From an uncultured Oscillospiraceae bacterium (GTDB taxonomy: Bacteria > Bacillota > Clostridia > Oscillospirales > Oscillospiraceae), in contig CANQMW010000005.1 of NCBI GenBank assembly GCA_947625045.1, forward strand, positions 51,148 to 115,147: a stretch of DNA of 64,000 nucleotides, in the 5' to 3' direction. The position numbers and the translations under genes are program-made. Positions within the stretch are counted from its first letter, which is position 1. The number at the start of each line of letters is the position of its first letter. The notes beneath the pieces were generated by a model that searched no databases, was not told the origin of the DNA, and saw nothing but the letters and a program-made list of their open reading frames with translations. Of the stretch, positions 37,787 to 46,370 are shown one piece after another.

Positions 37787-38371
37787 ATGGAGGGAGAGAA
37801 TGGCGTGAACATAGAAGAAAAGACACCCGCGGCGCCCATGATCGTCATTGTAGGCGAATCCGCCTCCGGCAAGAGTACGCTGATCCGCCGGTACCTGCAA
37901 AGGGACAGGCGATACCGCCGCGTGATCACCTATACCACCCGTCGGCCCCGGCCGGGAGAACAGGACGGGATAGACTATCATTACACAGAGCCCGCGGCGT
38001 TTCTTGCTCTGAAAGAAAAGGGGTTCTTTGCCGAGACGGACTGTTACCGGGACAATCTGTACGGAACAGCTCTGGAAGACCTGGGGGAGAATAAGATCCT
38101 CACCGTCACGCCGGAAGGCCTGCGCAGTATCCGGGAGCGGGCCATCCCGTGCCTGGCAGTGTGGCTGTCTGTGGATAGACGTTCAAGACTGATACGGGCC
38201 CTTGAGAGAGGCGATGAGCTCGAGGAGGCCTGGCGCAGGAACTGTTCGGACATGGAACGCTACGCCGCCCTGGCGCAGACGGTGGACTGTGTCATTCACA
38301 ACGATGCCTACCGGAAAACTGTTGACGAGCTGGCCGGAGAGCTGGAGGCCTTCGTCAATGGGCACATATGA
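37787..38371 (+). CDS. Guanylate kinase-like P-loop protein
   Basis: IVIVGESASGKSTLIRRYLQ, TYTTRRPRPGEQDGIDYHYT; GTG alternative at 37805. Confidence 0.8.
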   Translation: MEGENGVNIEEKTPAAPMIVIVGESASGKSTLIRRYLQRDRRYRRVITYTTRRPRPGEQDGIDYHYTEPAAFLALKEKGFFAETDCYRDNLYGTALEDLGENKILTVTPEGLRSIRERAIPCLAVWLSVDRRSRLIRALERGDELEEAWRRNCSDMERYAALAQTVDCVIHNDAYRKTVDELAGELEAFVNGHI

Positions 38372-38461
38372 GAAAGGAGCTTCTGCCGCGCGCGCCCTGC
38401 CTGTGTCCGTCGGAAATCGGCGCGGGTCGGGCCGCGCCCGCTGAGACAGGAGGGGACGAAG

Positions 38462-39373
38462 ATGGATGAATACTATAAAGCCGTGACCGAGGACATGCTC
38501 CGGATGCTCCAAAGTGAGAGCATCGGGGAGGGTGACATCCGGACGCTGCGGAACGATCAGATCAGGCTCGCTGACTGGCTGCTGAGCCAGGAGAAATATG
38601 ACGAAGCCCTGGAGCAGTATGAGCGCGCCGCCGCCCTGGATGAGGATCTGCTTCGGCGGAAGCGGACCTCTTTGGATATGCGAAACGCCGTCAGGGACTT
38701 TCTGCGCATCGCCTCTGTCCTGAGCTTTGAAAGGTCAAAGGGCGACCCTGCTGCGGTCTACGAAAAGGCGCTTGAGGCAGCTTCTGTACTGAGGGAAGAG
38801 GCAGATCCGGAGGCCGCCTCCCTGGCCGCGGCCGCAAACTATGGCATAGCCTGCTCGCTTTGGGGCGGGCATATGTACGCCAAAAGCCTGATGTATTATG
38901 ACCGCGCCATAAGGGAAAACGGCGGCGACGTCTTCTCCCATACGGTGGGTCTGCCGCCTGAGGAACGGCTGGAGCTGCAAAAATGCTATGCCGCAGTGCT
39001 GGAAAGGCTGAAGGAGCAGGGAGGCCAGGAGGTGCGGCCGGAAAGTCTCCTGAGGATGTCCGGCGGGGAGGAGCGCTCTTCGGATGAGCTCGAGATGCGC
39101 TCCTGTTACAGTGAGACCGCCGCCTCCGTCCTTTTTGATATGGGCCGGACAAAAGGAGCCATCCGGGAGCAGAGGGCCTGTATCGCTTTTGGCCTGCAGC
39201 TCTTAGAAAAGCGAAGGATACCCGGCGACTATGTGCGTTTGCGCAGACAATATACCGCGCTGGCGGATATGCTTGCCGCCGGGGACACATCGGAAAAGGA
39301 GGAGAGCCTCTTTACAAAAAAGCTGGCCGAGCACGTCGGTGAGCTGGGGCGGAAGCTAGCGGATCCGTCGTGA
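38462..39373 (+). CDS. Tetratricopeptide-repeat-like protein
   Basis: LADWLLSQEKYDEALEQYERAAALDEDLL and helical repeats. Confidence 0.65.
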   Translation: MDEYYKAVTEDMLRMLQSESIGEGDIRTLRNDQIRLADWLLSQEKYDEALEQYERAAALDEDLLRRKRTSLDMRNAVRDFLRIASVLSFERSKGDPAAVYEKALEAASVLREEADPEAASLAAAANYGIACSLWGGHMYAKSLMYYDRAIRENGGDVFSHTVGLPPEERLELQKCYAAVLERLKEQGGQEVRPESLLRMSGGEERSSDELEMRSCYSETAASVLFDMGRTKGAIREQRACIAFGLQLLEKRRIPGDYVRLRRQYTALADMLAAGDTSEKEESLFTKKLAEHVGELGRKLADPS

Positions 39374-39427
39374 AGCTCCCTCATTTTGCAAGGCCCCTGC
39401 GTATCCCGCAGGACAGAGGCGAGACAC

Positions 39428-40195
39428 ATGAATCTTTTTTTGACATTGGCATTTCTGTTTTTCATCGGGTCGGTGTTCGGATGGGTGCTGGAGCTTTTCT
39501 TCCGGCGGTTCATCTCCTCGGCCAACCCCGAGCGGAAGTGGATAAACCCCGGCTTCTGCACAGGCCCCTGGCTGCCCCTGTACGGCTCCGGGCTGTGCAT
39601 CCTCTTCCTCATCGCGAGCCTTGAAAACATGACGTTCATCGCGGACCCCGTCTGGGAGCGGGTCGCGCTGTTTGCCGCCATGGCCGTGTGCATGACGGCC
39701 ATCGAGTACATAGCCGGCATCCTGAGCCTCAAAGTGGCCCATGTGCGGCTGTGGGACTACAGCCATGAGTGGGGCAACATCCAGGGCATCATCTGCCCCA
39801 AGTTCTCCTTCTTCTGGGCCGTGCTGGGGGCGGCGTACTACTTCCTGGTCCATCCCCACATCCTGGGCGCCCTCCATTGGCTGGCCCAGAACCTGGCGTT
39901 CTCCTTCTTCATCGGCATGTTCTACGGCGTGTTCATCGTGGACCTGTGCCACTCCGCGCAGATCGTGACAAAGCTGAAGGCCTTCGCCGACGAGAACGAC
40001 GTCATCATCAAGTACGAGAGCCTGAAGTCCCATATCCGCTCCGCCCAGGACCAGGCCGCCCAGAAGTACCACTTCTTCCGCCCCTTCCAGTCCGCCCGCA
40101 GCCTCCATGAGCACCTGCAGGACCGGCTGAAGGAGATGGAGGAGGCCGTCAGAGAGAACCGAGACCTGGTGTTCCAGCCCCGGCATAAAAAGTGA
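39428..40195 (+). CDS. Putative ABC transporter permease, CmpB-type (PF06541-like) membrane protein
   Basis: FLFFIGSVFGWVLELFFRRF...RKWINPGFCTGPWLPLYGSG. Confidence 0.8.
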   Translation: MNLFLTLAFLFFIGSVFGWVLELFFRRFISSANPERKWINPGFCTGPWLPLYGSGLCILFLIASLENMTFIADPVWERVALFAAMAVCMTAIEYIAGILSLKVAHVRLWDYSHEWGNIQGIICPKFSFFWAVLGAAYYFLVHPHILGALHWLAQNLAFSFFIGMFYGVFIVDLCHSAQIVTKLKAFADENDVIIKYESLKSHIRSAQDQAAQKYHFFRPFQSARSLHEHLQDRLKEMEEAVRENRDLVFQPRHKK

Positions 40196-40213
40196 GTTTT
40201 CCCGGGAAACACA

Positions 40214-40241
40214 AAAACGCGCCGCGAAAGCGGCGCGTTTT
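40214..40241. terminator. Terminator AAAACGCGCCGC-gaaa-GCGGCGCGTTTT
   Basis: Perfect stem with A/T tails. Confidence 0.75.
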
Positions 40242-40250
40242 CCTATTCTA

Positions 40251-40484
40251 TCACTCGTCCTCATCCAACAGTCTGCCCGGCTGGATATCCAGGACGTCGC
40301 AGATCTTGAACAGCGTCTCCAAAGAGATGCCCCGCGTGGTGCTGGAACCCTCCACCTGGGCCAGGAAGTTCAGGCTCCGCCCTATCGCCTCCGCAAAAGC
40401 CTCCTGGGTATACCCGGCCTTCTTCCGGTAGTAGGCGATCCGCAGGCCCATGACCCTATAGCGTTCCGGATACTCTGTCTGCAT
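40251..40484 (-). CDS. XRE family HTH regulator
   Basis: LRIAYYRKKAGYTQEAFAEAIGRSLNFLAQVEG. Confidence 0.85.
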   Translation of the reverse strand: MQTEYPERYRVMGLRIAYYRKKAGYTQEAFAEAIGRSLNFLAQVEGSSTTRGISLETLFKICDVLDIQPGRLLDEDE

Positions 40485-40608
40485 AACAGTCCCTCCTGAT
40501 ACTATGATTGTAACAGGCAGGACAGTGAATTATTATGCGCTTAAACACAATTATTATTTACTTTTAATAAATGTTATGGTATACTGCTCCAAACAAGGAG
40601 GGTATCGC

Positions 40609-40782
40609 ATGGCGGATTACAAAAAGATGTACTGCGCTCTGTGCGCGGCGGCCTCGGCGGCGCTGGACATGCTGCCGGACACGGCGGAAAACGGCCTGGG
40701 CCGGGCGGCGCTGCAAAAGGCGCTGGAGGAGGCGGAGGAGATCTATATTGCCACCGCCGACGGGCCGGAAGAAACCGAATAA
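40609..40782 (+). CDS. Small hypothetical protein (57 aa)
   Basis: MADYKKMYCALCAAASAALDMLPDTAENGLGRAALQKALEEAEEIYIATADGPEETE; SD AGGAGGGT upstream. Confidence 0.6.
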   Translation: MADYKKMYCALCAAASAALDMLPDTAENGLGRAALQKALEEAEEIYIATADGPEETE

Positions 40783-40786
40783 ACGC

Positions 40787-40816
40787 AAAAACGCGCCGCG
40801 AAAGCGGCGCGTTTTT
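40787..40816. terminator. Terminator AAAAACGCGCCGC-gaaa-GCGGCGCGTTTTT, near-copy of 40214-40241
   Basis: Perfect stem with A/T tails. Confidence 0.75.
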
Positions 40817-40828
40817 GCTGTCCAAGTC

Positions 40829-41086
40829 TCAGCCTTTGAGGCCGTTTTCCTGGCGCTCCATGTTCTCCACTACCACGTCGAAGATGTCCCCCAGGGAAGA
40901 GGCGTATTCCAGCACCTTCCAGGGCACGTTGGTATGGAAGTGGATCTTGATCAGGTCCTCGTCGCCCACCGCCAGCAGGCAGTCCCCGGGGATGTTCGCC
41001 ATGATGTAGTCGTGGATGGCGTCCTCGTCCAGGTCGTGCCCCTCGATGAGCAGCTGTGTGTCAAAACGGTATTCCAGCATAGTCAT
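40829..41086 (-). CDS. Stand-alone domain resembling the C-terminus of FakA/DAK phosphatase family
   Basis: YRFDTQLLIEG...IPGDCLLAVGDEDLIKIHFHTNVPWKVLEYASSLGDIFDVVVENMERQ. Confidence 0.7.
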   Translation of the reverse strand: MTMLEYRFDTQLLIEGHDLDEDAIHDYIMANIPGDCLLAVGDEDLIKIHFHTNVPWKVLEYASSLGDIFDVVVENMERQENGLKG

Positions 41087-41285
41087 TCTCCTAAATATGT
41101 ATATCCGTGTGTGGTCACATCCGTGTTGAAGTCCCATAGGAACGATTCATTTTACCATATGTATTCAGGCTTGTCAAAAAATAGTACAGGCCCGGTAAGT
41201 TTATCATAACTAACAACTTTCCGGCCCCATGGGCCCGCCCCAACCGGGCAAGGTGACGAAATCCGGCGGAAGGGGCAGAAAATCC

Positions 41286-41339
41286 TTGACATTTTAGTTT
41301 TGACTAACTAATATGTCAGTGGTGTTAGGAACCCCTAAC
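41286..41339 (+). promoter_or_regulatory. feo promoter with DtxR-like operator palindromes
   Basis: TTGACA(41286)-17-TAATAT; TTAGT-tttg-ACTAA (41294-41307) in spacer; GTTAGG-aacc-CCTAAC (41324-41339) downstream. Confidence 0.6.
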
Positions 41340-41400
41340 GCCCATTGTTTTGCCCGGTGGTTAGCGACCACTAATACAAGGCGTATGAGGAGGATGACCT

Positions 41401-41610
41401 ATGCCGCTTTCCCTGCTGCATACCGGTGAGAGCAGTCTTATCACCCGCATCGGCGGCGGCGCCGAGACCCGCCGCTTCCTGGAAAATCTGGGCTTCGTGG
41501 TGGGAAGCCCGGTGACCGTGGTGAACGACATCGGGGGCAACCTGATCGTCTCCATCCGGGACTGCCGGGTGGCCATCAGCATGGAGATGGCGAAGAAGAT
41601 ATACGTCTGA
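41401..41610 (+). CDS. feoA: Ferrous iron transport protein A
   Basis: 69 aa SH3-like; RRFLENLGFVVGSPVTVV; upstream of feoB. Confidence 0.85.
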   Translation: MPLSLLHTGESSLITRIGGGAETRRFLENLGFVVGSPVTVVNDIGGNLIVSIRDCRVAISMEMAKKIYV

Positions 41611-41641
41611 GGCGGGCAAAAAGAGGAAAGGAGAGAGCATC

Positions 41642-41860
41642 ATGACGCTGAGACAGGCCCAGGTGGGCCAGACGGTCCGGGTGGCGAAGCTGGAGGGCGC
41701 CGGCGCGGTGAAGCGGCGCATCATGGACATGGGCATCACCAAGGGGGAGAGCATCTTCGTCCGCAAGGTGGCGCCCCTGGGCGACCCCATCGAGATCACC
41801 ATCAGAGGATACGAACTTAGCCTGCGTAAAGCGGACGCGGAAATGATAATCGTGGAGTAA
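41642..41860 (+). CDS. feoA: Ferrous iron transport protein A (second copy)
   Basis: RRIMDMGITKGESIFVRKVAPLGDPIEITIRGYELSLRKADAEMI. Confidence 0.9.
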   Translation: MTLRQAQVGQTVRVAKLEGAGAVKRRIMDMGITKGESIFVRKVAPLGDPIEITIRGYELSLRKADAEMIIVE

Positions 41861-41863
41861 AAG

Positions 41864-44260
41864 GTGGATAAAATGGCGGAAAAGAACATAACGATCGCCC
41901 TGGCGGGCAACCCAAACTGCGGCAAGACCACTCTGTTCAACGCCCTCACCGGCGCCAGCCAGTACGTGGGCAACTGGCCCGGCGTCACCGTGGAGAAGAA
42001 GGAAGGCAAGCTCCGTGACCACAAGGACGTGACGGTCACGGACCTGCCGGGCATCTACTCCCTGTCCCCCTACACGCTGGAGGAAGTAGTGGCCCGGAAC
42101 TACCTCATCCAGGAGCGGCCGGACGTCATCCTCAACATCGTGGACGGAACCAACATGGAGCGGAACCTGTACCTGACCACCCAGCTGGTGGAGCTGGGCA
42201 TCCCCGTGCTGGTGGCCGTGAACATGATGGACGTGGTGCGCAAGGCCGGGGACAGGGTGAACGTGAAGGAGCTGTCCAAGGCCCTGGACTGCGAAGTGGT
42301 GGAGATATCCGCCCTCAAGGGCGACGGGGTGAAGGCCGCGGCGGACGCCGCCGTGGACTTGGCCCTCAGCGGCCGGAGGACCGTGCCCCAGCACCGGTTC
42401 GCCGGGTGCGTGGAGCACGCCCTGGCCCACATCGAGGAGGTGGCCGTGCACGGCCTGCCCGCCGAGCAGCAGCGCTGGTACGCCATCAAGCTCTTTGAGC
42501 GGGATGAGAAGGTGGCGGCGCAGCTGGGTCTGGACAGCGCCTCCCTGGCCCATATCGAGGAGGACATCAAGGACTGCGAGCGGGAGATGGACGACGACGC
42601 GGAATCCATCATCACCGCCCAGCGGTACGATTACATCGGCTCTATCATCTCCAAATGCTATGCCCGGAAGAGCCGGGAGAAGATGAACACATCCGACAAG
42701 ATAGACCGTGTCGTCACCAACCGGTGGCTGGCCCTGCCCATCTTCGCCTGCGTCATGTTCCTGATCTACGCCGTCGCCATGGGCGGCTGGGGCTTCTCCA
42801 TCGGCACCATGGGCACCGACTGGGCCAACGACGGCCTGTTCGGCGACGGCTGGTTCGTCCCCTTCACGGCGGATAAGGACGCCTGGGAGGAGGACTCCGG
42901 CGCCTTTGAGGAGGCATCCGCCATTATCGAGGCTTACGAGGCCGGGGAGCCGGAGGCCTATTTCTACGATGACGAGACCGGTGAGACCACGGCGGTGGCC
43001 GTGACGGAGGACCTTTATAATGAGGCCCTGGCCGTGCCGGAGCCGGACCCCGGCGATTACGGTACCTGGGTACCGGGCATCCCCGTGCTGGCGGAGCGGG
43101 CGCTGGAGGCTCTCGGCTGCGGCGAGGTGGTCAGCTCTCTCGTGCTGGACGGCATCGTGGGCGGCGTGGGCGCCGTGCTGGGCTTCGTGCCCCAGATGCT
43201 GGTGCTGTTCCTGCTGCTGGCCATATTGGAGGACGTGGGCTACATGGCCCGGGTGGCCTTCATCATGGATAGGCTCTTCCGCCGCTTCGGCCTCTCCGGC
43301 AAGAGCTTCATCCCCATGCTGGTGGCCACCGGCTGCGGCGTGCCCGGCATCATGGCCTCCCGGACCATCGAGCAGGACCGGGACCGGAAGATGACCATCA
43401 TGACCACCGGCTTCATCCCCTGCGGGGCGAAAATGCCCATCATTGCCCTGTTCGCCGGGGCCCTGTTCGGGGGCTCCGCGTGGGTGGCCACCTCCGCGTT
43501 CTTCATCGGCATCGCCGCCGTAGTCATCTCCGGCATCATCCTCAAGAAGACCAGGGTCTTCGCCGGGGAGCCCGCCCCCTTCGTCATGGAGCTGCCCGCC
43601 TACCATGCCCCCCAGGCGAAAAACGTCCTGCGGGCCATGTGGGAGCGGGGCTGGAGCTTCATCAAGCGGGCCGGCACCATCATCCTTCTCTCGTCCATCA
43701 TCCTGTGGTTCCTCCAGGGCTTCGGCTTTGAGGACGGTTCCTTCGGCATGGTGGAGGACAACGAATCGTCCCTTCTCGCGGCCATCGGCGGGGCCATCGC
43801 GTTTATCTTTGCCCCTCTGGGCTTCGGCAATTGGCAGGCGACGGTCGCCACCATCACCGGCCTCATCGCCAAGGAGGAAGTGGTCAGCACCCTGGGCGTG
43901 CTGTACCCCGGGGACCTGACCGCCCAGATCGGCGCCGCCTTCACCGGCGTCACCGCCTACGCCTTCATGATCTTTAACCTGCTGTGCGCTCCCTGCTTCG
44001 CGGCCATCGGCGCCATCCGCCGGGAGATGAACAACGGCAAGTGGACCTGGGCGGCCATTGGCTGGATGTGCGGCTTTGCCTACTGCTCCGCCCTCATCGT
44101 GAATCAGCTGGGCAGCCTCTTCACCGGCGGCGGCTTCGGCGTCGGCACCGTGGCGGCGCTGGTCGTGCTGGCGGGCATGCTGTACCTGATCTTCCGGCCC
44201 GCGCCGGACAGTGAGCGGCTGACCGGCGGCAATGCCCGCAGCGTCAATGCGGGGGCCTGA
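41864..44260 (+). CDS. feoB: Ferrous iron transport protein B
   Basis: ALAGNPNCGKTTLFNALTGASQYVGNWPGVTVEKKEG; FeoB Gate repeats. Confidence 0.96.
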   Translation: MDKMAEKNITIALAGNPNCGKTTLFNALTGASQYVGNWPGVTVEKKEGKLRDHKDVTVTDLPGIYSLSPYTLEEVVARNYLIQERPDVILNIVDGTNMERNLYLTTQLVELGIPVLVAVNMMDVVRKAGDRVNVKELSKALDCEVVEISALKGDGVKAAADAAVDLALSGRRTVPQHRFAGCVEHALAHIEEVAVHGLPAEQQRWYAIKLFERDEKVAAQLGLDSASLAHIEEDIKDCEREMDDDAESIITAQRYDYIGSIISKCYARKSREKMNTSDKIDRVVTNRWLALPIFACVMFLIYAVAMGGWGFSIGTMGTDWANDGLFGDGWFVPFTADKDAWEEDSGAFEEASAIIEAYEAGEPEAYFYDDETGETTAVAVTEDLYNEALAVPEPDPGDYGTWVPGIPVLAERALEALGCGEVVSSLVLDGIVGGVGAVLGFVPQMLVLFLLLAILEDVGYMARVAFIMDRLFRRFGLSGKSFIPMLVATGCGVPGIMASRTIEQDRDRKMTIMTTGFIPCGAKMPIIALFAGALFGGSAWVATSAFFIGIAAVVISGIILKKTRVFAGEPAPFVMELPAYHAPQAKNVLRAMWERGWSFIKRAGTIILLSSIILWFLQGFGFEDGSFGMVEDNESSLLAAIGGAIAFIFAPLGFGNWQATVATITGLIAKEEVVSTLGVLYPGDLTAQIGAAFTGVTAYAFMIFNLLCAPCFAAIGAIRREMNNGKWTWAAIGWMCGFAYCSALIVNQLGSLFTGGGFGVGTVAALVVLAGMLYLIFRPAPDSERLTGGNARSVNAGA

Positions 44261-44263
44261 GCC

Positions 44264-44434
44264 ATGGGACGCTTTCTGGCCCTCTACGGCGGCGACATCC
44301 TGGTCAGTGTTTGTATCCTGGCAGGCGTCATCAGCGTGATACGCTCCATGCGCCGGGACAAAAAGGCCGGCAAGAACTGCTGCGGCGGCTGCGACGGAAA
44401 TTGCGCAAATTGTGCGGCACATTGCCACAAATAA
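44264..44434 (+). CDS. FeoB-associated Cys-rich membrane protein
   Basis: MGRFLALYGGDILVSVCILAGVISVIRSMRRDKKAGKNCCGGCDGNCANCAAHCHK (56 aa, below track cut-off). Confidence 0.85.
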   Translation: MGRFLALYGGDILVSVCILAGVISVIRSMRRDKKAGKNCCGGCDGNCANCAAHCHK

Positions 44435-44458
44435 GCGAGCATCTCCCTTTTATGTACA

Positions 44459-44493
44459 GGAACAGAGGTGGTCATCCGACCGCCTCTGTTTCC
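44459..44493 (+). terminator. GGAACAGAGGTGGTC-atcc-GACCGCCTCTGTTTCC hairpin (1 of 3)
   Basis: Long stem; recurs at 44901-44936 and 46371-46398. Confidence 0.7.
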
Positions 44494-44622
44494 GTGTCTG
44501 TTGGTTCTCGCTGCCCGTCGGGTGGGCATCGAACCAAAAGTTTCAGTTGATTTTTGCCGGTCCGCTGCGTATAATAAGAGTAGGAAATTCCCTACTTTCC
44601 ATACGCAAGGAGGCACGACGTT

Positions 44623-44889
44623 ATGAATGCGAATGCTTTTGTCGACAACGCCAAGGTCATGGCAAAGGGACAGGTCACCATCCCGAAGGATGTCCGGGAG
44701 GTGCTGGGCGTTTCCAATGGAGACCGGGTCAGCTTTATCGTCGAGGGAAACACTGTCCGTATCGTCAATTCTGCCGTCTACGCCATGCAGATACTCCAGC
44801 AGGAGATGGCCGGCGAGGCGGAGCGCACGGGCATCGCCTCGGATGATGATGTGGTGGCACTTATCAAGAAAATGCGGGACGAGGACTGA
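44623..44889 (+). CDS. AbrB/MazE/SpoVT-like DNA-binding protein
   Basis: NAKVMAKGQVTIPKDVREVLGVSNGDRVSFIVEGNTVRIVN. Confidence 0.85.
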   Translation: MNANAFVDNAKVMAKGQVTIPKDVREVLGVSNGDRVSFIVEGNTVRIVNSAVYAMQILQQEMAGEAERTGIASDDDVVALIKKMRDED

Positions 44890-44900
44890 CAGTATATACA

Positions 44901-44936
44901 GGAAACAGAGGCGGTCATCCGACCGCCTCTGTTTCC
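44901..44936 (+). terminator. GGAAACAGAGGCGGTC-atcc-GACCGCCTCTGTTTCC hairpin (2 of 3)
   Basis: 16-bp perfect stem. Confidence 0.7.
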
Positions 44937-44982
44937 GTGTCTGCCGGCTCTCGCCGCCCGTCGGGTGGGCACCTCCGGCACA

Positions 44983-45324
44983 TCAGCCCTGGGAGCCCAA
45001 GGTGTTTCGCATAGCGCTCTCCACAAAGCTGTTGAGGGTCATTTGATGGGCGGCGGCATAGGTCACAGCCTGCCGGTGCAGCTCCGGCGACACCCGCACA
45101 TTGAAGCTGCCCTTATATGCCTTTTCCGGCTCGATGCCGTTTTCTGTGCACAGCGCCAGGTAGTCATCCACAGCGCCGTGGAAATCGTCGACCAGTTCCT
45201 TTGCGGTGGTCCCTTCATAGGATATCAGCGCCCGGATGCCCATGACCTTTCCGAAGAAGACGCCATCTGCCTCCGAAAACTCCACGCTGCCGATATAGCC
45301 CTTGTATTCCATCGTATTGCTCAT
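44983..45324 (-). CDS. hicB: HicB family antitoxin
   Basis: MEYKGYIGSVEFSEADGVFFGKVMGIRALISYEGTTAKELVDDFHGAVDDYLALC ... NVRVSPELHRQAVTYAAAHQMTLNSFVESAM. Confidence 0.9.
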   Translation of the reverse strand: MSNTMEYKGYIGSVEFSEADGVFFGKVMGIRALISYEGTTAKELVDDFHGAVDDYLALCTENGIEPEKAYKGSFNVRVSPELHRQAVTYAAAHQMTLNSFVESAMRNTLGSQG

Positions 45325-45581
45325 ATCAGACCCTCCTGTTCCAAAATCTCTATGAGCTGCTTGACCTGGTACTCCAAAAGCTCCTTTCGAGGGTGGGGCT
45401 TGTGGAGCAAGATCGGGGCGTATGTGTCGCTGACGAATATGACCCGCGAGCCGCTGGTGCGGCCCTTGTTGGAGCGCGTATAGGAGAAGTACCGCAAAAG
45501 CGCCTCCGCGTCGTCAAAGGTAAACGTTCTGGGCCTGGCCTTCAGCTTCTCTATCAGCTTTTCCTTTTGTCCCACGGTCAT
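45321..45581 (-). CDS. hicA: HicA family toxin
   Basis: LIEKLKARPRTFTFDDAEALLRYFSYTRSNKGRTSGSRVIFV...ILLHKPHPRKELLEYQVKQLIEILEQ. Confidence 0.85.
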   Translation of the reverse strand: MTVGQKEKLIEKLKARPRTFTFDDAEALLRYFSYTRSNKGRTSGSRVIFVSDTYAPILLHKPHPRKELLEYQVKQLIEILEQEGLI

Positions 45582-45654
45582 ACCTCCGATCTGGTATCAG
45601 TATAGCATGGAGCGAGCGGCATTGCAACTAATTTTAGTTGCAATGCCGCTGAAA

Positions 45655-45733
45655 CATATTATAACCTTCCGCCCTCTTTAAACACCGCCCGGCAGAGGAC
45701 CAGACCAAGCACCACCACGAACACCATGCCTTG
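45655..45733 (-). pseudogene. Remnant of MATE transporter 3' end
   Basis: CACCGCCCGGCAGAGGACCAGACCAAGCACCACCACGAACACCA matches scattered segments of the MATE gene 3' end (46586-46710) with an internal deletion. Confidence 0.55.
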
Positions 45734-45756
45734 GCCGCTGGCTGCCGTTTTTTCGC

Positions 45757-45930
45757 TTATGGCTGCTGCTCCATATCATCATTCGCGCCGAACATCTCTT
45801 TTACGAAGTCCCAAGCCTTGTCTCCCATAGCCATCGACGACAGTTTTTCCCCTCCAGAGACGGCCTCCAGGACGGCATCATCCAGGGCAGTTGCGCCTGT
45901 CTTTTCGTCCAGTTTCTTCTCCTCGCTCAT
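45757..45930 (-). CDS. Small peptide with double-glycine leader (putative RiPP/bacteriocin-like precursor)
   Basis: MSEEKKLDEKTGATALDDAVLEAVSGG|EKLSSMAMGDKAWDFVKEMFGANDDMEQQP; LDDAVLEAVSGG leader motif; 57 aa, not in ORF track; GGAGG upstream. Confidence 0.6.
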   Translation of the reverse strand: MSEEKKLDEKTGATALDDAVLEAVSGGEKLSSMAMGDKAWDFVKEMFGANDDMEQQP

Positions 45931-46370
45931 GGTAGTTCCTCCCTGTTTTTTAAGCTTCTGTTTGTTGTTCCAGCGGTAAAAACGGGGGGCGCTCCCATAT
46001 GGAAACGAGCCGGGTCTCTACGGGTGTGCGCGGCCTTGACAAGGCCGCCCCGGGGATCGGATCGCTCCGACCCCCAAAGGCCGCCCCGCCAAGACGACAA
46101 AAGCGGTGCAGGGCGAACCCCACACCGCTATACACAACACACATAGCCCCTTGACCTTTTCACCAGGGAAAAGGTATAATGGGACCTGGGCGCGTAAATC
46201 GCTGTGTAGGAGCTGCCACTCCTGCATAGGGCTGCGGGGTGCTTGCACCACCCCGTGGCCTGCCTTTGTCATCTTGTTATCTTTATAATATATCACCCAC
46301 ATGGTAAAATGCAAGGTGTTTTTCCTCTTGCTGGCAAATTGTGATCTTTGAACGCGCACCTTCAAATGCA

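Noticed and set aside
37787-38371. Housekeeping guanylate kinase gmk
   Set aside because: P-loop and TTRRPRPGE motif fit, but the context and divergent C-terminal half make a paralogue more likely; gene symbol not assigned.
41576-44428. 950-aa reverse ORF opposite feoB
   Set aside because: Shadow ORF of a GC-rich gene; low-complexity His/Gly/Ala-rich translation with no domain; feoB on + strand is unambiguous.
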